Assembly: GCA_030063045.1 (NCBI GenBank)
Contig: JAQSEB010000144.1
Span: forward strand, 558,001-622,000
DNA length: 64,000 bases
Source: Pratylenchus scribneri
Taxonomy: Eukaryota > Nematoda > Chromadorea > Rhabditida > Pratylenchidae
Direction: 5' to 3'
The position numbers and the translations under genes were made by a program. Below, in pieces: positions 22,414 to 34,101 of the stretch (position 1 is the stretch's first letter; every line of letters starts with the position of its first letter). Under the pieces are notes generated by a model. That model saw only the letters and a list, made by a program, of their open reading frames with translations. It searched no databases and had not been told where the DNA came from.

Positions 22414-25400
22414 TCATTTGTTATTTTTCGTTGTCGTATTCATTTTTGGTTCTTCTGCAATTGGTGATATTTCAGTTGGTTTAATCATTTCTGGCGGATC
22501 AATGATTGTTATGTCACCATTAATCTGGAAATGTAATAATTAAATAACTAATTAATTTTTAAAATTTTTTCATTTCAACTTTAAAGAAATAATTTCGATA
22601 CGTCCCTATTTTTTTAATCAATTTGGAAATGCGATATACAATTGGATTTCTATAATTTGGCTTTACAAATTTTATAGAAGCCAGATCCAAAACAATTTAT
22701 GCAATGAGTCTAATAGGAAAAAAAAAATTTTAAAGGAAAGTCATTTATTTCATTATAGTTGTTATTTTTTATTTTTATTACCAAAAAAAATCAATAATAA
22801 AAATAACACAGACCACGAAAGCCCAGGCCTTCAGCAAATTTGTATCCGGAGTCATAAATTTTATTGGCTTATATTTGTCAATTTGAATGGTTGCAGAATC
22901 TTTATCGTTAAATGTGATTTCCAAAGTGTGCACATTTTCTTCCTCAAAAATCTTCGGATTCAACATTTTAAGACCTCTGCCCGATTCATCTTGGAAAATT
23001 TGAAGACATTCTAATTCCTGAAAATTTAGCTTGTATATAATTTTTTTATTCCATAAATTTATCATCCCGAAAATATTATAATTTATGAATACATATTTTA
23101 TTGCTAAAAAGTACTAAATACAATGGAAATCTTGTCAAAATATTAAAATTTTCATTTATAAATATAAAAATGCTTCAAATATAATCATAAAATCAAAGCT
23201 ACCTCTTTTAATAGCATTGGACTGATGCAAACTATTCCATTTTCTTCTTTTTTGTGGGCATGTATATGCATAAAGAGCTCATCATCATTATTAGTTGCAT
23301 TTCTTGAAATGAATTAAATTTTATATGGTATATTTTATTACGATGTAATTGTTTTGCATTGCCTTATAAGAGTTATCGCTAATTTATAAATTGCAGATTT
23401 AATTTTTTTTTAAATCAAAATTCAGATTGATATTTTCTGTTAGAAATTTTAAGTTGAGATAAATATAAATCTAATATTCAAATTTAAATGGAAGAAAATC
23501 TTTCTTTTTCTTTCTTTACTCTACCAATATCATGCATTAACAGAATTAATGATTGATGATTGTAAATTTTATTTTTAAAAATAAAATATTTATTGATAAA
23601 TTTATGGGAAATCTTTTTGCCCCCAAAATTTTATTTTTTATTAAAATAAATTTTATTGACCCTTTTTTGAGGCATATTCTTTGGCTATAATAAAAAATTT
23701 TAGGTGCCATATAAAATTAAGATTAAGTTATAATGACTAGGGTTTTATTTGTTTTAGAGATTTAAAAATATTGATTTGTCGAAAATTCAATGGTAAAAAA
23801 CATATTTTGTAGGTAAATTAGTAATCAAAATTTATAAAATATTTAAAATAAAACTTATCAAATTCATTTTGAACCGAAGTTCCAAGTTTCGAAATACTCT
23901 CGAATGTTCCTTTTGCCACAAAAAATTCAAACAGCTCTGCATTCTTTAAAATTCGCCATTTCACTTTGAGCATGCTATTTTTTTCAAGTTCATTTTGATC
24001 GTTTTCCCTAATTTCGAATAAATATGGGAATTTAAAAGGTTTGTTGAAGAGAGCAATATTTCCGAGGATCTGTAAAACATATTGTTAAATTTTTTATTAG
24101 AAAAATCATATTTAAACTATTGAATTTTAAAGATAAATTTTTTAATAAAAACATTTTTAGTAAGATTTAAATTTTAATTCTTTATAAATATGATTTTTGA
24201 AAATTTCAAGTAAAATGAATTTAGAATAATTTGCGTTTAAAATATTAATGTTTTCAAAATAATCTAAAATAGTAGGAATTAATTTAATGAATGAGTTCAG
24301 AAATGGACAATGGACATGGCGAAGTAATATTCCTACAGATTTCAATAATTTTTAATGAACTAACAACATGAAAATTGCTCTAAATTTTATTAGAGACAAT
24401 GAATTAATTGTTAATGTTACTTCAATTTTCTCGATATAATTCGAATATTTAGTAAGTGTGATATCCATAAGATGCGCTCCATTTCGATAAATTTTGTAAT
24501 TGTAATCCTTGTTCTTTTTATCACTGATAAAAATTTTGAGCCAAAATGGATTTTCGCTGGCATTAATAGTTGCATTTTTTATTGCAGTAGAATTTCTAAT
24601 CATTTTAGAACGATCCGTTTCTTTAAAACTCTCAAAGGTTTCTGCATAAATTGTAGAATTGGTCATGATTTTAAGTCGCAAAGATGTTTTGTCCGCTACT
24701 TCATCACCTAAAAATATTTAATAGTTTCAATTATATTCAGAATGGATTCCATTTTTTTCTAGTTGCAGATATATTTTTTTCTAGTTGCTACTATTTGGAT
24801 ATTTTTTTCTAGTTGCAAATCTATTTTTTTCTAGTTGCAACTGGGATTTTTTGTCTTTCACGTTGTAAATAATAGAAAATGGTTTGTAATATTTAATATA
24901 ATATGGAAATTTGGATAAAATGGAATTAATAAAGTTAAAAATGGGCAAAAGAGGGTGCGAGGGATATATCCAGATATAGGGGGATTAAGGAGGATTAAGG
25001 GGGATTAAGCCCCTAAATGCATGGGAAATGGGCCAGAGGACCAGTGAAAAGTCGGGGAAGTATAATATAGGTCCGGAGAGTGCGCGGGTTTCAACCGGAT
25101 ATAGGGGGATTAAGGAGGATTAAGCCTAGTTAGGGGCTAGGGATTATAGTTATGGTCGGCATGGGATTTAGGGTCTAGGGGTTTAGGGTTAGGGGTTCGG
25201 AGCATAGGAATCTCGCGAAGCCGGAAGCAAAACAGCCTAAACCAGGACTCGCGCCCATCAATTTCGGGACTTAATCCCCCTTAATCCATCTAAATCTACT
25301 TTAATCCCCTTATATCCAGCTATATACCTCGCACAGTCAGGCACTTACCCGACTTTTCACTGGTCCTCTGGCCCATTTCCCATGCATTTAGGGGCTTAAT

Positions 25401-28400
25401 CCCCCTTAATCCTCCTTAATCCCCCTATATCTGGATATATCCCTCGCACCCTCTTTTGCCCATTTTTAACTTTATTAATTCCATTTTATCCAAATTTCCA
25501 TATTATATTAAATATTACAAACCATTTTCTATTATTTACAACGTGAAAGACAAAAAATCCCAGTTGCAACTAGAAAAAAATAGATTTGCAACTAGAAAAA
25601 AATATCCAAATAGTAGCAACTAGAAAAAAATTTATCTCTATTCGGAATTCAAATAAAAATTTCTTATATTATATTAAGTCAAAAAAATTGATTATGTAAA
25701 AATAATTAGCTGAATATCCAAATTGGATTTGGATAAAAATATACAACATTATCCTATTAAAAATTTTATTTAATTTTAAATTTATACTTATTAAAAAATC
25801 AATATTTTAATTTACCAAAGAAGCAAAATGTGCAAAGCAAGTTGATTGTAATTTCCTTTACCTCCATATCAGTGATTTGTTTGCCTAACCATAATATATG
25901 AATGTTCACATACTCATCATCATGTATTTGAAGAACTTTATGCGTATAATTTTTTTCGGAATATTTATTCAGAAAATTTAGATGATTTCCGCTTAGGCTC
26001 ACTGGATGTTCCAATTCGCCTTTAATCTAAATAAATAAATATAAATTTCTTCATTAATTTATAGAATTAAAATCCCATGTGTTTTCCTGTTGATCAGTCA
26101 AATTCTTTTGTTTCTCACAAAAAATAATAAGTTCAAAAATTGATGAAGACAAACAAAATGGTTCAGGAATTGGTCCATTTTCTTCTGACCTAAAAATGTA
26201 AATTTCAAATAAATTAGAGAATATTTGATTAGAAAAAGCAAAAATTTTAGAAAATTATCAATTAGGCAGAAATTGAAAAGACAAATTTTTTACTTAAAAA
26301 TGGAAAAAATGGCTACCAGAATTTTGCGAATTAGCCAATATCTCAGAAATTTTCAAAATAATTTGCTAGAAAATTATGACCAAAAAAAATTGGCTGTTTA
26401 AACAATTCATTCCTTATTATTTATTAATATAAAAATTCACTTGAAAAAATGATTTGGTGCCCAAAATAAGGGTGCTTGCTTATTATTATTAATTACATCT
26501 CTATGGTTAGATTAGCAAAATGTTGATTCTACTAAAAGTTCATTATTTTTTGCATTAAAAAATAATTATTTTAAGCACTTCTAAATGAGAAAAGTATTTT
26601 TTGTCGATAAAATTGGTACTTTTTGTCGATGTTTTTTGTGTATAACTTTTTTATGCTTGATTCTATTCCTCCAACCCTTATACCCATTTTATAGAGCTCA
26701 TCGATACGCGTCGTTTGATGTATAATTTATCGGGATTTGGCCAAAATTCAAAGTATTAAACCGTTTAAACCCTATTTTGGTTTTTAGTATATAACTCTTT
26801 TAGTTTTTAACCAAACCCTAAGAAACTATACACCAATCGACGCGTCTCGATGAACTCTATAAAATAGGTATAAGGTTTGGAGGTCTAGGATCAAGCACAA
26901 AATAGTTATAATCAAAAAACAGATTTGTCGACAAAAAGTACTTATTTTGTCGACAAAAAATACCGCACCCCTTCTAAATTGAATTTATATTTTTTTTTGA
27001 TTTAGCGATTACTGGCTTAAATATATCAACTACCATTCGATATTGAGGCAGTCATTTTCAATACAATTTACAATTGCTGATGAGCAACTTTTCTTTTCAA
27101 TATTGAATACAAAAGAATTATTCTGTTGATCTGTTGAGTTAACAAGCAAAATTTCAATCTTTGTTTGATGGGTTTTCTGGTCCACTGCAAATTTCGATGT
27201 TATGATGACCAATCTGTTTTGGTTAGTAACAAATTCGTTCCCCCGATGGTTAAGATCAATTTTTCGGACCACCAAAATGGGCGATTTTCCAAACAATTCA
27301 ACAAAAGACTGAAATAATTTTTGTATAAATTTATAATAAATTAAATATTTTAAATTTTTATTTTGGTGTCTCAATAAAATCTTATTTAAAGACAAAATAA
27401 AAATATTTCAATATATGGAAAATCATTGTTTGGCTTTGAACATTTTACAGTTTAAACTTTAAATTTTTCTTCCAAAAATGCCTTATAATGGAAATGAAAA
27501 TATATATGTATAGATTTGATTAAAATTATCTATAAAATCATGATTTTATCCAAAAATTTTCATGTCTAAAAATCGCTGTTTTTGAACACAAATATAATTT
27601 GATCATGAAGTGATGAAAGATTGGTACTAGTTTCGATTTGAAGTTTATTTTATACAATAGACATGGCTATAATAATTTGTCCATGAATTATCCTCAAAAA
27701 TGCGATCTTTTTGATATGTGATGAAATTTATGTGTAAATTTTTTAAAAATATAGTACATACCGTTTTCCTGACCATATCAACGACAAATTCAATGCCCTT
27801 ATCTCTCTGATCAATGACCAATTCAAGGTTGCCAGTGAACTTAAAAAATTGATAATTTAAAATATTATAAATTTATTTAACAATTAAAATCAAATGGTAA
27901 TGAAAATTATTTCTATAATATCTATCTAGTATCTACCTTTATGAAATTTTCCCGTGAATATGGAATAATGCCAATTTTGGAAGTTCGCTGATTGCAATTT
28001 AATGAAATTTCCAACTTCCCATTATGAATTTTCATCCAAAACAAAAATTTTTTGCCCGGTGTGAATGCAACTGGTTTGTCTCCATCATTTGTGCTGCAAG
28101 ATTGGAACATTTTTTCTGACTTTGAATTGAAGGAATAATATTAGCAAAAAATTTAAAAAAATTTGCACCAAAAAGCTGGTCACTTTGCATTCATTAATGT
28201 TTTTTCCATCAAATGAGACGAAAATTTCCATTACTTTTTGGCCAACTAAAAGAGAATAATAAAATAATATATAATATTAAATCCATCCTAATAATAGTAA
28301 GTTATTTATTAAAAATTCTTCTTCTATAGTAGATTTAGGACGTCCGAGGACAATTCCACAATCGATAAAGGACAGAAAAAATGTGGTCAATTCCACAAGA

Positions 28401-29864
28401 GTAAAAATGTGGTCAATTCCACAAAAGTAAAAATGTGGTCAATTCCACAAAAGTAAAAATGTGGTCAATTCCACAAAAGTAAAAATGTGGTCAATTCCAC
28501 AAAAGTAAAAATGTGGTCAATTCCACAAAAGTAAAAATGCTAATGTTAATTTTTTTGTGAAATTATTTGTTTGAGTTGGAAGAAAAAATTTGGACATAAG
28601 GGTTTTCTGATGTGGAGAATTCAAAAATGACATTAGTTTTTTGACCAGTTCATTGGGTGGTTTGTAAACGGGTTCAAAATGGCTAAAATGTAAATATTGT
28701 CAGAATGAAGTGAAAATTTGGATTTATATGCTTTTGAATATGGAGAATTTAAAAATGGAATTAGTTTTATGACTAGCGCAAAAGTCGTTTAACAAACCGG
28801 TTTAAAAATGAAAAATTTCCCCAATTAACGTGAAAATTTAGAATTTTGGTTTTTCAATTATGAGGAACTCAAAAATGAAATGAAAAAATAATTTCAAAAA
28901 AAAAAAATTTAAATACTAATAAGTGTAGAAAATAAAATTAAAATTTCTCTTGCCAATTTGAAAAACAGGAATATCCTTAACTAGTAATAATAAAATTAAT
29001 TTTATATGTAATATTACAATATGGTTGAACACTATTAATCATTTTTTAAACCAAATGAATCAAAAAAATAATAATAAACAGATCGTCATTTCTATACAAA
29101 ATATTAGGTGACTGGCTCTATTCATTTGGTTGACAATGGCCAAACTATTATAATTTCCCATGAATTTATTCTTCACTTTTTAATTAATTATATTTTTTTA
29201 AATGATTAATATTTGTATTTTTGACAATCGGGCACTTTCTTTTACCACATTTTTACTTTTGTGGAAATGACCACATTTTTACTTTTGTGTAAATAACCAC
29301 ATTTTTACTTTTGTGGAATTGACCACATTTTTACTTTTGTGGAATTGACATAGCACCGATTTAGGATACCAAACACGTATAAAATTTTGTTTCAATGATA
29401 TCTTTTTTCTACTAATATCTTGATATGATAATAAATACAGCCATTTTAAATATATCCATAAATATTGATATTTTTAATAATATAAATTGGAAAATGGAAG
29501 GTCGATTAATGTTTTAGTCCATTTTTTAAATATTATAAAATGGTTTCTCTTTACTTATGAAAAATAAATTAAAAATTTATTAATTATTTAATTAAAATTA
29601 AATTCATTCATTTCCAAAAATTACAAGAAAAATTTTTAATTTAATTTTATAGCACTTACGTTTTTCCATTAACTGTCCGATTCCATGATATAATAAAATG
29701 GAAAAATTTGCCGCATTTTCAGGCACCCAACCGCTCAGAAAGAATTCGATATTGGGCAGAGGATTTGGCAATTTTTCAATGTGTTCTTTGCCTTTCATTT
29801 CGTTGACTTTGATCGAATCTTTGGGATCTGGTTTCGCCTCAACAATAATGCCTTCTTCATGCAT
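22414..29864 (-). CDS. Galectin-like multidomain protein, paralogue 1 (possibly decaying)
   Basis: Twelve exons by alignment to paralogue 2: 29864-29660, 28245-28169, 28119-27937, 27839-27762, 27308-27034, 26189-26087, 26026-25816, 24707-24421, 24069-23855, 23302-23203, 23017-22814, 22524-22414. If all are joined the frame is open (682 aa). Galectin-like beta-sandwich features recur: FFLSGWVPENAANFSILLYH, FTPGKKFLFWMKI, ISLNCNQR, IIPYSRENFIKV, NPFWLKIFIS with YKIYRNGAHLMDI, and a terminal INGDITII strand. No signal peptide is seen at the chosen start. Two defects: exon 6 ends CAACAG followed by GAAAAC, so the GT donor of the paralogue is missing. The 5' end also lacks one base relative to the paralogue, removing 14 N-terminal codons. 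Reading past exon 6 stops after a few residues. It is either a shortened or a degenerating copy. Confidence 0.7.
24752..25631. repeat. Long near-perfect hairpin element in a galectin-like gene intron
   Basis: The arms of roughly 270 nt are almost identical in inverted orientation. They begin with tandem TTTTTTTCTAGTTGCA units, then TTTTTTGTCTTTCACGTTGT, then ATTCCATTTTATCC-type and GCAAAAGAGGGTGCGAGGG stretches. The centre is unusually GC-rich and contains repeated GGGGGATTAAGG units and TTTAGGGTTAGGGG. The tight arm identity suggests recent insertion or conversion. Confidence 0.85.
26592..26965. repeat. Interspersed hairpin element, complete copy
   Basis: TTTTTGTCGAT-rich left end and GTCGACAAAAAGTA-rich right end pair. 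So do CCTCCAACCCTTATACCC and ATAGGTATAAGGTTTGGAGG. The two core copies read GAGCTCATCGATACGCGTCG and AATCGACGCGTCTCGATGAA. It lies in the intron between galectin-like exons 5 and 6 and is the best-preserved member of this family in the window. Confidence 0.8.
28350..29355. repeat. 26-bp palindromic tandem repeats in opposed arrays
   Basis: At 28381-28537 a 26-bp unit containing TGTGGTCAATTCCACA (itself a palindrome) followed by AAAGTAAAA is repeated six times. At about 29243-29350 four inverted copies occur. The 700 nt between has no gene. The opposed arrays could fold into a very large hairpin and probably mark the two ends of one element inside intron 1 of the galectin-like gene. Confidence 0.8.
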
Positions 29865-29939
29865 TTTTCCAATGGGGGACGAATACAATAAAAATAAAAT
29901 CGTTTATCAACATTTTTTGTTTTTTTTTTTTGTCTTCTG

Positions 29940-30075
29940 ATCAGTGCTGCGTGGGCCCCGGGCCCCGGGGCTGGGGCTGGGGCCGGGGCTGAGATTATGA
30001 AAACCCGGGGCCCGGGACCGGGGCTGGGGCCGAAATTTTAAGTGCCGGGCCAGCCCTGGGGCCGGCCCCGAATTT
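29940..30075. repeat. GC-rich GGGGCTGGGG/CCCGGG block
   Basis: About 130 nt of GGGCCCCGGG and GGGGCTGGGGC units sit in otherwise AT-rich DNA. It is probably a simple-sequence expansion. A second GC-rich patch of CCGGGTTTT-type units follows at about 30285-30385, and a third lies at about 31200-31275 in opposite composition, bracketing the minisatellite. Confidence 0.7.
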
Positions 30076-30407
30076 GACAAAAATTTTGTTCATTATTTTG
30101 ATTTTGAAGAGTAAAATTATATTTTTTGAAAATGAAATAATGGAAATATCGTTATATTTCGAGGATAGATAGTTAAAAATAAAAATATATTAAATAATTT
30201 AATAATTTTTATAAAATTTCTTTCATTTTTAAGAATTTTTCAAAATTTAGAAGCCGCGTCCTCTATAAAACCATCAGGGCTGCCATAATACCGGGGAAAC
30301 CCGGCATTTCCCGGGTTTTTGATGTCCCGGCCGGGGTTTTGCCGGGGTTTTGAAAGTGCCGGGTTTTTTGCCGGGTTTTGCCATGTTTTTAAATTTTTAG
30401 CTAAATT

Positions 30408-30895
30408 TTTCGCTGCGCGGCCTTTTTTGGGTCTAATTTTTCGCTGCGCGGCCATTTTTGGGTCTAATTTTTCGCTGCGCGGCCATTTTTGGGTCTAATT
30501 TTTCGCTGCGCGGCCATTTTTGGGTCTAATTTTTCGCTGCGCGGCCATTTTTGGGTCTAATTTTTCGCTGCGCGGCCATTTTTGGGTCTAATTTTTCGCT
30601 GCGCGGCCATTTTTGGGTCTAATTTTTCGCTGCGCGGCCATTTTTGGGTCTAATTTTTCGCTGCGCGGCCATCTTTGGGTCTAATTTTTCGCTGCGCGGC
30701 CATTTTTGGGTCTAATTTTTCGCTGCGCGGCCATTTTTGGGTCTAATTTTTCGCTGCGCGGCCATTTTTGGGTCTAATTTTTCGCTGCGCGGCCATCTTT
30801 GGGTCTAATTTTTCGCTGCGCGGCCATCTTTGGGTCTAATTTTTCGCTGCGCGGCCATTTTTGGGTCTAATTTTTCGCTGCGCGGCCATTTTTAG
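30408..30895. repeat. 32-bp minisatellite, about 16 copies
   Basis: The unit TTTTTCGCTGCGCGGCCATT + TTTGGGTCTAAT repeats about sixteen times with only single-base changes (CATTTTTG or CATCTTTG), then decays through TTTTTAGCTAATTTTT units to about 31030. A degenerate dispersed copy is found at about 46845-46910 inside a hairpin element, and a weaker one near 51620-51720. There are no spacers, so it is a tandem minisatellite rather than a CRISPR-like array. Confidence 0.9.
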
Positions 30896-31039
30896 CTAAT
30901 TTTTCTTCCAATCAGGGCCCATTTTTAGCTATTTTTTCTCCCTATCAGGGCTTTTTTAGCTACTTTTTCTACCTATCAGGGCCATTTTTAGCTAATTTTT
31001 TTCCTTCCTTCGCGGCTTTTTCTGGCTAAACTTTTTGAC

Positions 31040-31560
31040 GGCAGACCGATTTTTAAAGCTTATGATATCTTTATTTCATAACGCACATGCTCAAAAAGTC
31101 AATTAAAAATATGCTCAAAAAGTCAATTAAAAATATAAATCTGAAGTAGAAAATTTTTACAAGCTTTTACTAAATTGCATTTTAACACGTTTTAAAAGAT
31201 GCCGGGTTTTTACCGGGGTTTTGAAAATTTTTGCCGGAGTTTTGCCGGGTTTTTAGACCCGAATGCCGGGGTTTTGACTTTTGGAGATGGCACCCCTGAA
31301 ACCATGCATTTTCCAACTGAGCTATAGGTGACTTGCTATGGCTGACTTTAAAATGTTCCTTATATTTACTTTCATGAAAGTGAGTATGCACTGTTTCCTT
31401 AAAACTTTCATGAAAGTTTCTTTGATGAAAGAAAAATTTCATCAAAGTGGAAACTTTCATCAAAGAAGTATGCACAGTTTCGTCAATCTTTCATGAAAGA
31501 AACTTTCATCAAAGTTTTTAAGGAGAAACTTTCATGAAAGTTTTTAAGTATGCACATGGC
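31040..31560. repeat. Short palindrome cluster
   Basis: A 25-nt direct duplication (ATGCTCAAAAAGTCAATTAA) lies at 31087-31135. At 31365-31555, ACTTTCATGAAAGT and AACTTTCATCAAAG palindromes occur at least seven times. No gene is seen. Confidence 0.6.
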
Positions 31561-31651
31561 CTAAAAACGGCGAATGGCGTTGGGATAGATCGATTGTGTT
31601 ATATGGGGAAAGAAGATTAGGAAATGTTTTCCTTTGCCAGCAGGCAAAATG

Positions 31652-31960
31652 TTACTCAATCCTTGCTTTTTCCACCGTCGAATTTTTGCATTTTCTCATT
31701 AGCGAAATGCCATGGACATGTTGGTTGCTTCGACGGGCATCCCTCTCTCGAATATTATTGCCTAGGCCATCTTCATCTTCATCGTGTTGATGGATTGACG
31801 GATGATTGTAGAGAAATAGTGGGCCTTCCCCTCCATGTTGGGAGGAATCCATCAGGAAATGTTGTTGTTGATTTCGACTACCATGATTTCCGTCCATTTG
31901 GCCACGAAGAAAAGCAAATGTGTTGTAAAGGGCATTCTCATAAATGCAAACCTCTGGCAA
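31652..31960 (-). CDS. Possible terminal exon of an unidentified minus-strand gene
   Basis: An open frame of about 100 codons follows a TTGCCAG acceptor near 31954 and ends with KARIE and a stop. It contains EVCIYENALYNTFAFLRGQM and a His/Gln/Glu-rich region (SSQHGGEGPLFLYN, HQHDEDEDG). Composition is less AT-biased than around it. Upstream at 32060-32000 the same strand reads NPFPLVKTCQKIDLAATLG, which may be a preceding exon; the IDLAATL word faintly recalls GPI-ethanolamine-phosphate transferases, but this is too weak for a name. The opposite strand is also open here, so the call is uncertain. Confidence 0.35.
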   Translation of the reverse strand: MPEVCIYENALYNTFAFLRGQMDGNHGSRNQQQHFLMDSSQHGGEGPLFLYNHPSIHQHDEDEDGLGNNIRERDARRSNQHVHGISLMRKCKNSTVEKARIE

Positions 31961-33159
31961 ATTAATTGGATGTTAATAATCAATTTTATTCCCTGCCATC
32001 CTAAAGTGGCGGCTAAATCAATTTTTTGGCATGTTTTTACCAACGGAAATGGATTCGATCCTTAAATTCTAATTTTCCCTCAACAAATTAAAAATTTTTA
32101 AAATATTATTTTATTATTAAAATAGAAGAGTATTTTCCGCTCCATCAAATCAACCAAGAACATCAAAATTGGTTCACCCATTTGAATTATAAGTTTCCAA
32201 ATAACTCAATTCATTGAATTTACCTTCAACAAAGGATTAGTTTGGGTGAGCAATGCCTTAGGGCACGTTGAATGCCCATCACTCGTTGATTAAAAGGAAA
32301 GAAGGGAGAGGGGATAGCAGTGTGCCCTTCGGTCAGCAGAATAGGTATGCCTTAAGGGCAGTGGTCCTCTCTTCCCTTGTATTTTGAGGAGAGCGCCCAG
32401 GGGCCTATTATAATTGTCGCCATAAACCATCGATGGCTATGGCTTATGGCTAGCCATCAGCCATAGCGTCTGTTTTTAATGTTTTATGGCGGAACGCCCA
32501 CTTTCTGTTATAATTGTTGATGGCTATGACCTTTTTTAGCCATCGATGGCTTATGGCAAGCCATAGCCATAAGCCATCAAAATGTCGACTTTAGCCATAG
32601 AAATGGCCTTTTCTGTTATAATTGTTCAAAATTTATGTCCAATGGCGCCATAAGCCATAAATTGGAAGCCACCAAAAAAAAGCGGTGGCCGACAAGATTT
32701 TCTCGAGATTGGGTGATCAAATCGAGATTTCCCCGAGTACTCGGGGGTTTTCAGGGTCGAAAAAAATTATGGTGAAGTCAAATTTTTAAAATTTTTAAAA
32801 TTTAGCCTAGTTTTGCGGGTTAAAAATGCGAATATTTTTTTCTTAATATTTATTTATAGCTTTATTAAATAATGCATTTATTTATAAAAAACAACAATTT
32901 AAACGTTTAAATAAATAATAAAAAATTTCATATCAATTTCCGACATCAACATTTTCCTCCATTTAGGTTTCATCATTAGCGCTATTTCCAAAGATTCTCG
33001 GGCAATATTGAATGGAAGTTAAAAAAAATATAATTTGTATCAATTAATTTATAATATTGTGTAAAATTTGGTTTTATTTATCAATTTTTATCAAAAACCA
33101 TAGCTATGGCGATGGCAAACCATAAGCCATTGAAAACAGAAAAAAAACGATAACACCAA

Positions 33160-33300
33160 ATAATGCCAATCCCAAAAAATGCCAACTCCCATAAATCCCA
33201 AAAAATGCCAACCCCAAATAATGCCAACCCCAAAAAATGCCAACCCAGCCAAAATCCCAAATAATGCCAACCCAGCCAAAATCCCAAAAAATGCCAATAT
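33160..33300. repeat. Left subterminal minisatellite of the MULE
   Basis: Units AATGCCAACCCCAAA(A/T)A and AATGCCAACCCAGCCAAAATCCC alternate. The inverted partner is at about 37425-37660 (TTGGCATTATTTGGGATTTT units). Open frames of 60-90 codons read through both arrays but only reflect the repeat. Confidence 0.8.
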
Positions 33301-33393
33301 CTTTAAATATCAGATTTTTGGCATTATATTTAAATTTGGATATTTTTTCAAATAATAAAAGAAAGAAAAAAAGCAAAAAAATCGAAATTTGTT

Positions 33394-33981
33394 AATCACA
33401 CACAGCGGTATACTTCCCTTGTTAGAATGGACGAAAAACGCTACATCTCTAATGATCTAATAATATTTAATTTTGGCGTATTGTCTCGCCACTCTCCACT
33501 AAAATAATTATATTTCTTCCAAAAATAAATTGGTTTACAAACGTAAGCATAACTCGGTTCCCTTCTATAGGTTTAAAAATCCGTCTTACAGTTTTGTGCA
33601 GAATTTAATAGGCTAGAAGATAGGCTAGAAATTATTTTAGCTTTCCTATCTTTTTTTAACACTTTTCTATGTGAAATAAATTTTTTCATCAAAAGCAAAT
33701 GGTCCCCTCTATGGGTGCAACAAAAATGAAATATTTTTAAATTGATACTAATGCTTTCATAATAATAATAATAATTTATACTATCTATTAGATCAATAAT
33801 AAACTCATTTTTTTGCCTGAAAAACCAATTAGAATGCAAAATATAGTAAAAGATACAAATGAATGGTCCTTTTATGCTATTTGAATTATATTTGTATTCG
33901 CTTTTGTCATTTTTTGGGATATTTTTTCACTCGACTTTCGTCCAATTTAAGAAGGGAAGTATACCACTGTGATCACATCTC
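33394..33981. repeat. Separate inverted-repeat element inside the MULE 5' region
   Basis: Ends CAGCGGTATACTTCCCTT and AAGGGAAGTATACCACTG are inverted partners, each followed inward by GGACGAAA / TTTCGTCC. The 590-nt interior has only a short, AT-rich open frame. It may be a non-autonomous element nested in the MULE or an inner terminal repeat of it. Confidence 0.65.
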
Positions 33982-34101
33982 GTGAAAAGCGTATGTTAGA
34001 TTGCGCTATATAATTATTATTTGACGATAAAATTGTTTGGTTTATTTGGCAACTAAATTATATTTGTTTATTTGACAACAAAAATTGATTTATTTGGAAA
34101 T

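Noticed and set aside
30408..30895. CRISPR-like array
   Set aside because: Repeats are directly tandem with a constant 32-bp period and no unique spacers, in a eukaryotic genome.
33081..33376. Overlapping open frames rich in Trp/Gly/Phe, and their counterparts at 37425-37707
   Set aside because: They read the inverted subterminal arrays of the MULE in several frames at once.
33573..33839. 88-codon minus-strand frame
   Set aside because: Inside the nested inverted-repeat element, with poly-Tyr/Ser from ATA/AAT repeats; not a transposase.
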